Below are positions 36,386-47,975 of a stretch of DNA of 64,000 nt, one piece after another. Positions within the stretch are counted from its first letter, which is position 1, and every line of letters begins with the position of its first letter. Source of the stretch: Gnetum montanum (taxonomy: Eukaryota > Streptophyta > Gnetopsida > Gnetales > Gnetaceae). The position numbers and the translations under genes were made by a program. The notes below the pieces were generated by a model. It saw only the letters and a list, made by a program, of their open reading frames with translations, was not told the DNA's origin and searched no databases. The DNA lies in contig MNCI01001988.1 in NCBI GenBank assembly GCA_015680685.1, positions 147,799 to 211,798 of the forward strand, given 5' to 3'.

Positions 36386-39300
36386 TTGTTTAATATTATG
36401 ACATTAGAAAAAGTGTAAGTGTTGGTGTTGTGCCCTACTTGGGAACCAGGCATGTTAGATGGTGGTGCCAATGTCCTTTCCCATGGGGCTTGGGACAAAG
36501 TTAGTTATGTTGCACATGATAAATTTTATTTTTCTTTTATATTATTTTATGCATCATTTGTCTATTACTTTTTGGTTTTTTTTATTACCTTTTTGTAATA
36601 CTAATGCATTCATTACTATGGCTTGCTAAAACCTACTCTCATCGTAGTTGAACTAGTGGGGATCTTGTGTTTTATAAGTGATTGCATACCAAATGTTTTT
36701 GCACCACATGTGTGCATAGGATACTAGACACTCTAGTATTGGGAGGGTGCACAGGAATTTTTAGAATTCCTACTCCACCACTTCAGTCTAATCATATGAT
36801 CACACTTGTCAACCAAAGCAGCAGGCATCATAGTTGAGACATTATTGCCTAGGGTAAATTGAGGCATCTTGAAATTCATGTCAGATGAACCTACTAATTG
36901 TGAATGGGTAGGGAGCTTGAGCCAATGACCAAAAGGCCTTAGGCTCTTATCTTGGATCTAGGAGATGCCTAAGTTCTAGTGCTACCATAAATACGACATT
37001 GTATTCCTTACCCATCATGTGCACACAACCTTCTAGAATCAACTTGGGATGGTTTACTATATTGGAAGGTGAGTCCTATTGTGATTTTTTTGACACTACC
37101 TATTGTCTCATGACTTAAGATGCTCATTGCTTTTTTTTCCTATTGCTAGATTTTTTGTTGATGCAAATGGCCTCCACAATGGAAAGGGGATATTAGCCCT
37201 GGTCCAAACAACCCTATAGGAGTTCTCATCCATTGAGAACATGTGTGCTAGAGTTATAGGAAAAATTGGAGTAGATATGGAAAATTACCCTAGTAGGTAT
37301 TCCAAATCCTATGTGAAGTGTCGGGATCTCGGTTGGTTGGATGTTGAGTGGGCATTCAGGATACCAAGTGTAGAGGAGGTTTCGTACCCACTACCACCAT
37401 TTTGCATAGTGTTTGAGCCATGTAAGTTGTATCACCCATTTTCTTTCATGCACTTTTAATTTTATATTTTCATCATGTTGCTAATTCTACTTATGTTTAT
37501 TGCAGCTATAGCTAAGTCTAGGGAGGTCATAGTAGTTGTCTTAGGCACACTAAGGAAAACCTCCTCTTCAAGTATGATGAGGTTGACAGTTCATAGCGTT
37601 GGTTGTGCCATGAGGCTCTAGCAAGGGTAAACCAAAATATTTAGTGGGCTAGGCTCATGAACCTTTTCTTGGCCATGAACCCAAACATCCTTATAGTGAA
37701 GATGATTGCCCTAGTCGACTCTTTCATCAAGAGTGCTAATCGTTTCTGCACACAAGTTAACAATGTGTGAGTGGCCTTTGAGATCATGGATGATCTTTGA
37801 ATCTCTTTGGCATCCCCTCTAAAGATCTATCGGTAGGTGAGAATACTAATAAGGAGCTAAACCATAGAGGGGACATTGAAGAATGAATATGCACTGAGAA
37901 AAATTGCAAGGGTATACCCATAAAGCAAGTGAAATTGTTGGTGGCCCAACACCTCTATCCCAGCTTTCGAGCTTGTGCATTTTCTAAGCTACTTTCTCAA
38001 GGAAAGGTCCTTAGAGTGGAGTAGGCTTGGGTAATGAGAGACATAATAGAGGAAGGGACACAATATAATTGGGCCAAAGACCTTTTCAATGACCTACAAG
38101 CTAAAATTATCAAATTACATGGAAACCTCAAGGCATGATCATAGGACCCCCTAGAGGCTATTGGTGAGTCATTTTCAGTGACCATTAAGGACCATGCAGG
38201 GTCATCCTACCATATGCATGACAGTGCTACTCCTCCTAGAAACATAGGTAATGTATCAAGGGGGGCATGACTCATTTCTAAAATAGTGAGGTTAACAATG
38301 GAAATCAAGAAGCCCTACCCTACAGAGGAGCTGGCACGCAAAGTTGGGGGAGAGGTAAGAAACTATGCTTCAGACTTCAGGATGCATGATCAGAGTTAGC
38401 CAGTAAAATGCATTATTTATTTATTTTTCTTATTTTTTTGTATTGAATATTCTAATTTAGATTTGTGCAATGCAAGCAAGAGGGCCCCTATAGTAGAAGA
38501 GAAGCCTTGAGAGGATGATGTCCCTCAACTCAAGGGACACATGGCAAACAAGGATGCTGTCAAAGTTTTAAGGCAACTCAAAGAGGGGCTACAATTTGAG
38601 GATAGTGAGTTTGATCACTTGTTTGAAGGTGTGCAGATGGGTGATCCCCTCACTTTCACCCTTGAGGGTTTGCTAGGTAGGATCTTTGCACCACCATCTT
38701 CATTATGATTTTCCTCTTCCTCTCTCTTATTTTTTTTTTATATTTTTGCGTTTTGTCTGTATGATCCTAAAATGCTTTATATTATAGTAAGTGATGCTTC
38801 TGCTAAGTGTCTCGAATCTACATCCACTTTCCACTAATGACCATGGGTAGAAACTCTAGATAATTTTACATTCATGCAAGGCATAGTGAATGACATGATC
38901 AACCACTTGAAACCGATAGATCTTGAGAGAGGTATGTTTATCTCTTTTTTTTGGCTTTTTTGCTTTGTATTATGATTAGTGTTTAACCCCTTGGTATAAT
39001 AGGCTCATGAATTAAATGGAATTGAGGAGAGTATTCCAAGTTTATGTTGTACTATAGTTCCCTCCTGAGGTGGAACAGGTGCCTCATCGTATATACGATG
39101 AGGCAAGCAAATTCACACTACACTTCACACGATCATTGTGGGAGTTCAAGTGTGTGAATGAGGAGCTCTAGAAACAAGTGCAAGAGCTTTGGGAATAGAA
39201 GGTGAACTAGATAGACCAACTAGAAGATTTTTAGTCATGGTACAACTTCTTGGTAGCTCACAAAAAATCAAACAATAGCTAGTGTATGGCTGTGATTGAC

Positions 39301-40179
39301 TAGGCTAGGTACTGATCAGCTGTCCAAGGCAAGCATGAGGCTACTTGTGAGGCCATTGAACAACTCTTGCAGATGGACCTTTTGGATTGAAAGAATCAAA
39401 ATTGGAAGGATTACAATGCCAAAGTATATGAATGGGGATAGAATTGGAAAAACCACAAGTATCATTACAAGATGGAATGCATAGCCTATCGTAAGAAGTA
39501 CTAGGATGAGTCTATGGAATGCCAATGTCATGAAATATTCCTTGACACCATTAGTGAGATGAAGGCTTACCAAATTTTCACAAATGATCTGGTGGTTAGT
39601 GAGTCCCCAGAGAGGGAGATCATTATTCTTTTTAGAGAGGTCACATTTGCCACATTTTCTCTAGGGTCACCCATATGGATATCCATGGAGAAAGGGAAGA
39701 CCCTCACAAGCATTGATTTGGGAGAGGAGGATTGGACACACATGTCAGAGGAGAAGATGCTCTAACACCTAGAGGCTAGGCTCAATAGGATGCCCCTAGA
39801 TATGGATGTGGGCCCATATTAGGTTAGTTTAACTTATTTTATTGCTAGCTATTTCATAAAAATTTTGCATGTTATCCCCTTTACTGAATGGTTTATCATT
39901 TGTTTTTGTGTAGGCTCTAGGTGAGAGTGCAGGACCCAGTAGAGTAGTGGATAAAGATGGAGGGGAAGAGCCTTAGATTCTCATCATGATGCAAATTAAA
40001 ATGTTCGAGATATAGCCCTGTTGTTGGGTAGTTTTATATCTTTTAATGTGGATGTAATCTTTGACTAAGCATTTTATTTATGATTTAATGAAAAGCACGA
40101 TATTTATTTATCTCTGGCGGTATTGTTTAAACTTTTCATTCAATTGATCTCACTTTGGATTTTTGTTGATGTAATTAGG

Positions 40180-40585
40180 CCCCTTGTGGGACCCATGCTA
40201 GTTTAAGGCCATTTCATACCATCACTAGTTTAAGGCTATTTTGAGACATTACATAGAAGGAAGTTGGTTGCCAATTTTAGGCCTTCGTGGGCCATGCAAT
40301 AATTTAAGGCCATTTCAATCCATTGCTAGTTTAAAGCCATTTCAGTAATAGTTTAAGGCCATTTTGGGCTGTAGGCTAGTTTAAGGCCATTTCAAGCCAT
40401 TGTTATTTTAAGGCCATTTTGGGCTATATGGTAGTTTAAGGTTATTTCGGGCTATCGCGCAAAAGAAAGTTGGTTTCCAATTTTAGGCCTTGGCAGGTGA
40501 TGTAATAGTTTAAGGCTATTTTAGGCCATTGCTAGTTTAAGGCCATTTTACGCCATGTTGTAGTTTAAGGCCATTTCAAGATCCT
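40180..40585 (-). repeat. TAGTTTAAGGCCATTTC-motif array at antisense gene 3' end (C)
   Basis: A dozen or so units of about 28-35 bp with a TAGTTTAAGGCCATTTYRGGC core, followed by a T-rich run to about 40,630. It separates the antisense gene's 3' end (39,976) from the end of the gag-PR-linker frame (about 40,740). Confidence 0.88.
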
Positions 40586-40739
40586 TTTTTTTTTTGTTTT
40601 TTTTTGTTGTTTTGTTTTTTTATTTTTTGTAGAAAGCTAAACAAAATCATAACTAAATGCAAGAAGCAAACATAATGCAACTTGAAACTATACAAGCAAA
40701 GGGGCTAGAGGTAGGTTGGGCTAGCAAAAAAAAATAGGG

Positions 40740-43700
40740 ACATGCCCTAATCGCGCAGATGTTTCCTAACCCGATGCAAATTAAGTGGTGTGTAAGGCTT
40801 GGTGGGCACTAGATGGTACTCTTATAGGTCATCATCTACACCAAAAAGGGCAATTCTACCCATAGAGCTTCCTCATGAGGGTCACTCATTTTTGCTTGGT
40901 TCATCAGCTAAACAACATCGACTTTCATTGCAAATAGGTGGTTTATCTTCAGATATTTCTACCTTTAACCCTTGCTTATTATCTACATTATTGATGGTCC
41001 GAGGGGCTATGTTGTCACCAAAGTTCACCACTTTTCCATCCTTGTAAGATAAGTGGATCTCTTGGTGGATTGGTGAAGAAACAGCCTATAGCTAGGCTAA
41101 CCAGGATCTCCCTAAGATTATGTTGAATTTGGGAATTTCTTCAACCATGATGAACTTTGTGTTAGTGGGGAATTTCTCCCTTGCCACAAAATCAATCGTG
41201 ACTATCTCCTTGACAACCATGCATGGTTCATTGAAGGATTTTAAATAGGTCATTGTTGGCCTAATTTGATCCACCAGGCCAAGCTTATCGATGATGGGGA
41301 ACGGGATAATGTTAGTTGCTTCCCCATCATCTACGTGCATCTTGCAAATTTTTTACTAACCCACGTGAATTTTTATGAACATGGATGTAGTGGTTACTTG
41401 ACCCTTCTCAAGGTTAGCTTTTATTAATTCATTGTTAAAGGTTAAGAGTGTTGACCTTGGTTCTTTGGTTTTAGGCAAGAGCATTACAATGTGAATAGCC
41501 TTTTCCTCTACTGGCATGTCTTCCTTAATAGAAATGGATGCCAACATGTGAAGCAAAGCCTCACGATGCACGGGGAAGGTCATAATTAGATCGTACAAGC
41601 TCAAAGTTGTATTCTTTTGTTTTAGAGCTTGCTTGACTTGTGCGAGTGCATCTAGAAAATATTTTTCACTATCAGCTTGTTTGGTGGTCTTTATCTCCTT
41701 GATGCACCCTAAGAGATAGATTTCTTGAGGAGGAGACTTGGTTTTTGGTTGGGCAGTGGGCCTTTGAGCCTTGGTGGTTACTTTTTGCATGTTCTTGTCT
41801 ATGTTGGTGGCCTTAGAAGATGAGGCCATGGGAATATCTGATAAGGGGTAGGCTTAGGGGGACCTAGCTCAGTGCGTTCCCTAGCCATCTTGTCAACTAG
41901 ATGCTCATCACATCTCTTCGAGCAAGTAGGTCATGATGTAGTCCCCATCACTGGACCCAAGTAGATGGGGGATCTGCATGTTTTAGTGCCCTTATGACAA
42001 AAGGTTTTTGTGTTGTTGTTACAACACTATGCAATGCCAAAAAGGGTATCATGAGCACCCACAGTGGTGCCTTGATGAAAAGGATGGCCTGTGACCTAGT
42101 TGATGTTGAAGTTTCAACATCATTGAAGGGCACATGGACCACAAATGGTTCATGTGTTGGCTCTACACCATCATTAATGCTGATAGAATTAATGATATAT
42201 CCTACACAACTATTGTTTAATGGGTCCTTATAGGATTTCATGGACTGGTTCTCCGACTGAACAAGATTACCTTCATCAAGGACCAACTTGCCCTAATCGA
42301 TCATGCATTGAATATCATACTTCAACGCTAGGTAGTAATCTATGTCATGGCCATGCAACTTATGGTAGTTGTAGATCTAGTGTAGTCTAAAATTTTTAGG
42401 TACTGAAGGCTCATTGGACATAGCCACAAAGGGGTTTTGGAGGACCTTGCAGTACCTCTCATGGAATTTGCAAGCATCCACTGAAATTTGCTTGTGTTGA
42501 ATGTGCCCAGCACTAAGCAATTGATCCAAAAGCTCTAATGGCTTGATTGGAAAAGGGATGTATTTTGAGTTATTCTTACACTCAAAGCTTGGCCTTGGGG
42601 GAGCTTGCCCCGTGACCATTGATGATGCACGCGAGTTGGTTCCCGCATTGTCAAAGCTTGATGTTTTGTTGCTATTGGATAGGGCCTTAGGTGCCTTAGC
42701 TACTTGCTTGTTGTTGTTGGGCTTAGCTTCATTAGCCATAGCCACCATGGTGGTTTTCATGGCCTTCCTCTTTTCCTTGTCTCTTTTTGCATGCACATTC
42801 TTGTAGGCTATGTAAGCCGGGTCATTGCTGGCCTCCGTTGTGTTCTGTATGCTCTTTGTTTGAGTAAAAGCTTGGCTAAGGGAACACAAGGCTAAATAGT
42901 ATAGCTTTGATTTAATAAAATCATTCACTGTGCCTTTAAAAATGGCTAGTAGGTGGGTTTCAGCAATTGGCTCACAAATCTCATTTAGGGAGGTGCTCCA
43001 TCATTGTATGAATTTTTGCACTGGTTCCAACACTTCTTGCTTAATGTTCATGAGCTAGTCTAGTGTCGCTTATGGCTTCAAGTTGTACTTGAAGAAAGTT
43101 AGAATTGGCTTAGCAACTCCTCCAGAGTTGAAATGGATGCTCGATGAAGCACGTGATACCAATCTATAGCTTTGCCAGTCAGATACATGGCAAAGACACA
43201 GATAATCACATGTGGCTATGCTTGCAGTAGTAAGCACTCAGAACAAAAAGTGACTAAGTGGGCATTTGGGTCACCCTCATCATTTTAGTTTGTGAACTGG
43301 GGAAGTTGGACCCTAGGAGGCAATGTCAGTGAAGGGATTGCAGGGCTAATGGGATTGTCCTGATAGAAGTCCATTATGTGGACCATCTTCGAGTTGGCTG
43401 ATTTAAGCCTCTTGACATCGTCTGTGAGAGTTTGGATAAGCTAGAATGCTTGGTCCAAACTCAAGGATGTTGCAGAGGGTTTCATGAACTATGCCATTGG
43501 ACCTACCCATAGCTCGATTGTGGGCTATCCCACCACATGTGATGCTTGGTATGTTTGCTACTGCATATACTATGAAACATGAGAAAATTAAATAGTGGGT
43601 AAAGGTGTTGTTGCCCACCATGTAGTTGAGGTTGGAGCTATTGTTAGTGGTGGGATTGATATGGCTAGGGTAATGGAAATGTGACTCGTTTGTGGCTACA

Positions 43701-44175
43701 ATATGAGCATGGTGTGCACATATGGCAGTGTTGGTGTCATAAATGCTAGCTACAAAGGCTAAACAAACTATGAGAAAATGAAAAAAGGAAAAGGAGTAGA
43801 AGGTCCTAAATTATATTATGTAGACAGGACTTGGTGGCTAGCTACCATTGGTGAAGTTTTAGGTTGTGAAAGCATCATAGCTACCTCAAAGAAGGTAGAA
43901 GACTATGACTAGTGTGGCAGGAATACAGAGGCAGTCTCTAGGGCTAAGACATAGAGCAGGATGCCATCATTAGAATGAGATTCAAACTCCTCCCATCCAT
44001 CTTGTAGGGGTTCATCATAGTTGGATGCTGAGTCCTACTCTTTTGACCCACTCATCTTGACATGTTGATCCAAATTCCATTTGAAAGTTTCAGTGAGTGG
44101 TATAACCATGCCAAGGGTGGGAAGGAACTCTGTTCTGTTTTGGTGGATAATTTTGAAACTATGCTTTTCTTCCAT
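40740..44175 (-). pseudogene. gag-pro: gag and aspartic protease (element C)
   Basis: Gag starts near ATG 44,175. The capsid region near 43,370-43,130 reads DFYQDNPISPAIPSLTLPP and GKAIDWYHVLHRASISTLEE. A Lys/Asn-rich linker follows (42,928-42,500), then a knuckle-like segment near 42,380-42,290 (NYHKLHGHDIDYYLALKYDI) in which the Cys residues usual for this family are Asn and Tyr. The protease lies at 41,829-41,092, with the active-site region MHVDDGEATNIIPFPIIDKL (Asp-Asp-Gly where the family usually has Asp-Ser/Thr-Gly) and the flap-side FNIILGRSWLA. The frame continues as linker to about 40,740, where the array begins. Several frameshifts and stops. The GRSWLA end matches B's fusion (17,280). 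Confidence 0.85.
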
Positions 44176-44842
44176 TTCCTAGTAGTCTAATGGTAGGCTC
44201 ACTTGAATCTTTGCACACAAAATGTTGTATCATTCATCATCAAGTGCTGTGTGTTTAGGTGATTGGTGTTGTAGTCTAAGAGACTGCCATTGTGGGCACA
44301 CCAAGCTAGATGGTTACTTGATGTTTACCATGTGCTGAATGGGGTGAGCCACCTCCAAGATCAAGGTGGTAGTAAGGTCTTAACAGGATTCATTTTCATT
44401 TCTTAAGAAGGTGTAAGAAAAAGAAATACTTGCAAAAAATGTTTAAGTGCAGAAATTTGAGAGAAAATGGCTAAGTATGAAAACTGTAAAGGAAACAAGC
44501 CAAAAATGGCTAAGTTTAGAAACACTAAAAAAATGGTTATTTCTAGCATTATGCTTGTCATGCTCTAAGGGATTTTTATACTCATAGGGTTATCATGCTC
44601 TACAGAACACTCAGAGCTTGATGAAGTGGATAGTTTTGGCTTTTTGTCCTATGGGGTTCTAGGGGAATTGTTAGCTGGGATCAATCTACACCAACCAGAA
44701 TGTAGATAACTCCTATATTGGCCTATGATCCAACTACTACCATGGTAGGTCCACAAGGGTGTTATGCTTACACTAGCTTGTTGCTAGTGACAAAGGTATA
44801 GAAAGCACATGGGACTACCCTTTACATGAAGAAGGAATGGGA

Positions 44843-44862
44843 GGTCCTCCTTCTAGTGCCAA
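44843..44862 (-). other. Primer-binding site of element C
   Basis: On the minus strand it reads TTGGCACTAGAAGGAGGACC, four to six bases inside the LTR edge. The homologous site in B is at 20,121. The complementary tRNA is not identified here. Confidence 0.65.
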
Positions 44863-44866
44863 AAAA

Positions 44867-46725
44867 TGTGATGTCCAAAAATGTTGGTGGCTGGAACACC
44901 AAGAGGTCCATGAGTGTATAGCCAAACTCAAAATCCATGTAAGGGCCATGCTGGGAGAAATGGAAATGAGGTGCCCTGAATGGTCTAGTTGATCAGATAG
45001 GGACTTATGTGGTGTAACAATAACTGTTTGTAAAAGGAGTTTTTAGTGAGCTTCGTGTAGGAGCCGAGACAATAAGCAAGAATGTAATGTATTGTGAATA
45101 TGCACATGCCTATTAATAGTAGAAAAAAATGCAAGAATAATGCTAAAAACTTTGAAACAAATGCTAAGAAACTAGAACTAGAGTTTGAAGATGGAGAAAT
45201 GCACCACCCGAAGATCAAGGAGTGCAACTTTTGATTAAATGGTGTTTAAAGCTGGTATGTGGCATTCAAACAAGCACAAAAGTAGCGTAGCAGGGTGGCC
45301 ATAGTCTCTGGGATGTCATGGATGTAGTGTTGAAAATTGCAAGGAAGGTTGAACTTGTTGGGTTGGCATTCATCATGTTGTGTAGGTGCAAGAAAGATTG
45401 TGTCATGGTACTTGCCAAGGTGTCACGCTATGTAGGAGTAGTGAAGATGCTAGGAGTGATTTAATGCTTAATGCTCAAAATGATTCGTCAACCCCTAAAA
45501 TGTTGATCATTGGGGTATTTATAGGGCTAGGGTTGACATGAGATACAGAATGGGTACCATGTGGCTTAGGTCCCACGTAGCATGGGTGTCGATGAGTCAC
45601 GCTAACATGTTATGCTCAAAATGTTACACTTTGAGGGTTAATCTTAAAGTGTTATGCTCTATAGGATAGGAACAGGAACTCAAAAATTGCCAAAATGTGA
45701 CCACACTGCCTAGATTGCATGTGCTAGAGTCTGAGAGACCACCATGTACCTACAATCAATGCCAAAACAATGTAGCTTGGAGTCTATACTTTGGAACTAT
45801 GTCTTCCCCTTATTCTGAGTAGGCAAGCATAGGAACAATTTTGTGGATTAATGGGGGGTGAAAAAGTAAGATAAACTACTAATCTTGGCTGCCAGAGGGA
45901 TGTCACAGCTAAAATGAAGATCAATGCTAAGTTCTAGGAGCTTCTAGAGACTTTTGGAGGCATTTTCCATGTGTGACGTTGTCTACGCTGCACAACATAG
46001 TAGAGCGTAGCATGAGCACTTAGCAATTTTTTGCAAATTTGACTTGTCATGTTGTCGATGCTGTGTAGTGTAGCATAAGTATTTTGTCAAATTTTGATGA
46101 AACTTGTAATGTTTCTCCGTGGCACACTGACCGCACTCTGGGATGTAGTAGGATAGGTAGCCTTGGAAGTCAAAAAACTGCCAAATGCATCTCCCATGTC
46201 TAGATAGCTTGACGGATCCTTGTCCAACACTTAAAAAAAATTTGTCCCTATAACCTATGTTAAGCTCACTATGCTGTGTAGTGTAGTAGAGCATGATAAC
46301 TTGCAAGATAGAAAATTTTCCAAACTGTTTCTTCCATCTTGAACATTTTTGACAAACTCTAGCTTGGTACTTGGGTGGACTGGCAACTAGAACATGTGTC
46401 AAGCTGGGCAAGCTAGAGAGCGTAGCGATTTTGACAATCTAGAAAATAGAAAATTTGCTAAACTATTTGGTTCATCCCAAGTGAATCTTAACTACTTTTG
46501 GCTTGACATTTGTGTAGACTAGCCATGGAACTATGTGCTATGCTAGCTATGCTAAGAAGCATAGTAGGCAGACTTAGAAAAATTTTGCAAAAATTAGGAC
46601 TTCAAGTGTGCTATGCTGTCTATGCTGCACAACATGATAGAAGACTTAGAAAAATTTTTCCCAAGTTTTGACACTTAAACAAATCTTTCATTGAACTGCA
46701 TGAGCCCGAAATTGGTGGTGTTTCA
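44867..46725 (-). repeat. 5' LTR of element C
   Basis: About 1.86 kb. It ends GGTGTTTCA at 46,725 and begins TGTGATGTCC at 44,867 beside the primer site. Its length and both ends match A's LTR. The core promoter TATAAATA reads on the minus strand at 45,523-45,516. The U3 part holds palindromes near 45,990, 46,055 and 46,270. Confidence 0.82.
45516..45523 (-). promoter_or_regulatory. LTR TATA box (element C)
   Basis: CCCTATAAATACCCC on the minus strand, identical over 15 bases to A's LTR box. Confidence 0.7.
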
Positions 46726-47086
46726 GTAAAGAGGAAAAAATGGAAGCATTGCTAGATGATTTCCATCTTCTGCCAGAAGTTGCAGTGGTAGTAGGACAGC
46801 TATAATAGCCTCAACCACTACATGTACTTGAGCCTCAGGAGCTTCCACCACCTAGGAACATGTGATATTTTCAATTTTCTTCACACCATTAGAGGACACG
46901 TCGAATTTTTGTTTGGTGTTCAATATTGTGTCGTGAACACCAAAAATTTGTAATTTGTTGATTCGTATGCTTGGGCACTTAGTTTTTTCATGTTCATTTT
47001 GTTGTATCATGTATTAGTTAATAATTCCATACCTTCTCAATTTTTTAAGGAACTTAAGGATGAGTTTTCATTTAGTTATGGAGGTA
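46726..47086 (+). pseudogene. C-terminal tail of a D-type accessory gene, and polypurine tract (element E)
   Basis: From 46,731 the frame EEKMEALLDDFHLLPEVAVV then PQPLHVLEPQELPPP matches the C-terminus of D's accessory gene (KALLDAFHLPPKVVVA, PQPLPVHE). The gene is cut at its left by C's LTR at 46,725. The segment to 47,073 is untranslated and ends with the polypurine-like TAGTTATGGAGGTA at 47,073-47,086. Confidence 0.78.
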
Positions 47087-47975
47087 TGATAAGTCCTAGA
47101 TTGGCCATGTCAACTAGGCCTTATCAACACATTGTTTGATGCATTAACGTGGCCCCATTAATGTAGGGCCTATTATTGCCTATAAATACATTCCAACCTA
47201 TTGTGTTTAGGCATCATCTTATCATAGTTATAGTAAAGATCTTCCAGTTTTTACATTTGAAAGTTAGAATATTTTTTTGAGTGCTCACAGTAGGAGTCAT
47301 TAAGTGTACAAATTTTTATTCAAGCATTGTTGTACCTAAGCATGATAGTGTATGCAACAATAAAAACAAAATTATTAATAAACACTGAAGCATTTTGGAT
47401 AGCTTAAAATGTTTCATTCATGCATTTAATGTTTTCAATTATTTATTCCATGTTCTCTAGTAATTAAGCTAATTAAGTAGTTAAGAGAGATAAGCTAAAT
47501 AACAATTAACTAAACACATAAGTATGACTACTTCGAGCATGCATATGACATTTGAAAATATCAACAGAGCTTAAAACTTAGTAACATAGAAATGTTATAG
47601 GTGTTTAGGATGTGTATGACAAGTGGTACTGGATACTTATGTTAGGACTAGTTAAACAATAGTTAGCCAATTAGATTATAGTGAACATTAAATTACTTTA
47701 TTCTTTATCATGTTTATTTCAAGAACCAAAATCATAAAATATAAAATGATAAAACTCATGTCTTAACCATACCCTTATGCATCACAAGTGTAATTAAGAA
47801 GATAATGAATGACTATTAGGGCAAAGTTCACTTCCTAGAAGACTAGTGTGTTGGAAGATATAGAGTCCATGGAATTTGACCAGATCATGCATGAACACTT
47901 CATGCTTCATATGGATGGGCATAGGGGTATCCTCAATCACTCACCAAGCACAAATTTAGCAACACTAAGGTTCAT
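47087..47975 (+). repeat. 3' LTR of element E
   Basis: Starts TGATAAGTCC after the polypurine tract and aligns in inverted orientation with D's 3' LTR for about 0.9 kb. TATA box CCTATAAATACA at 47,181. The right border is approximate. Confidence 0.7.
47181..47188 (+). promoter_or_regulatory. LTR TATA box (element E)
   Basis: TATAAATA, 94 bp into the LTR. D's copy has TTATAAATATG in the homologous block. Confidence 0.55.

Larger units (their letters stand above)
35295..39976 (+). pseudogene. Antisense eight-exon accessory gene of element C, complete
   Basis: Opposite in strand to gag and pol. Proposed exons: 1 35,295-35,413, 2 about 36,619-37,068, 3 37,150-37,421, 4 37,506-38,354, 5 38,461-38,676, 6 about 38,788-38,931, 7 39,003-39,822, 8 39,914-39,976. 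Donors are GTAGGT, GTGAGT, GTAAGT, GTAAGA, GTAGGA, GTATGT and GTTAGT. Exons 1-2-3-4 join in frame through phase 2, 2 and 1 introns; intron 7 is phase 0. The product is about 970 residues. Exon 2 carries FWEGAQEFLEFLLHHFSLII; exon 4 has KLLSQGKVLRVE; exon 7 is charged, Trp/Lys/Glu-rich and probably coiled coil; exon 8 is short and acidic. No signal peptide or known catalytic motif was seen. A few frameshifts and many TAG stops. Function unknown; possible roles include an envelope-like, silencing-related or captured host gene, none supported by a motif. Confidence 0.82.
28457..46725 (-). mobile_element. Element C: near-complete Tat-lineage Ty3/gypsy element
   Basis: Direct-repeat LTRs bracket about 18 kb. 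In sense order (high to low coordinates): 5' LTR 46,725-44,867, primer site, gag and protease to about 40,740, motif array 40,585-40,180, antisense eight-exon gene (35,295-39,976, plus strand), one motif copy near 34,865, pol 34,692-31,186, motif array 31,140-30,850, 3' untranslated region, polypurine tract near 29,300, 3' LTR 29,285-28,457. The 3' LTR lacks the portion matching 44,867-45,907. C shows that gag-PR and RT are separated by a gene on the opposite strand. Confidence 0.88.

Noticed and set aside
35295-39976. Ordinary host gene that C happened to insert beside
   Set aside because: The same gene lies at the same place and orientation in elements A and B, so it belongs to the retroelement family.
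45983-46411. 142-codon minus-strand open frame
   Set aside because: It lies wholly in C's 5' LTR, reads through the palindromes, and the other LTR (28,457-29,285) does not keep the frame.
23870-47975. D and E LTRs as the two LTRs of a single element enclosing C
   Set aside because: They are inverted relative to each other and each is preceded by its own polypurine tract and the same accessory-gene tail, so both are 3' LTRs of separate copies.
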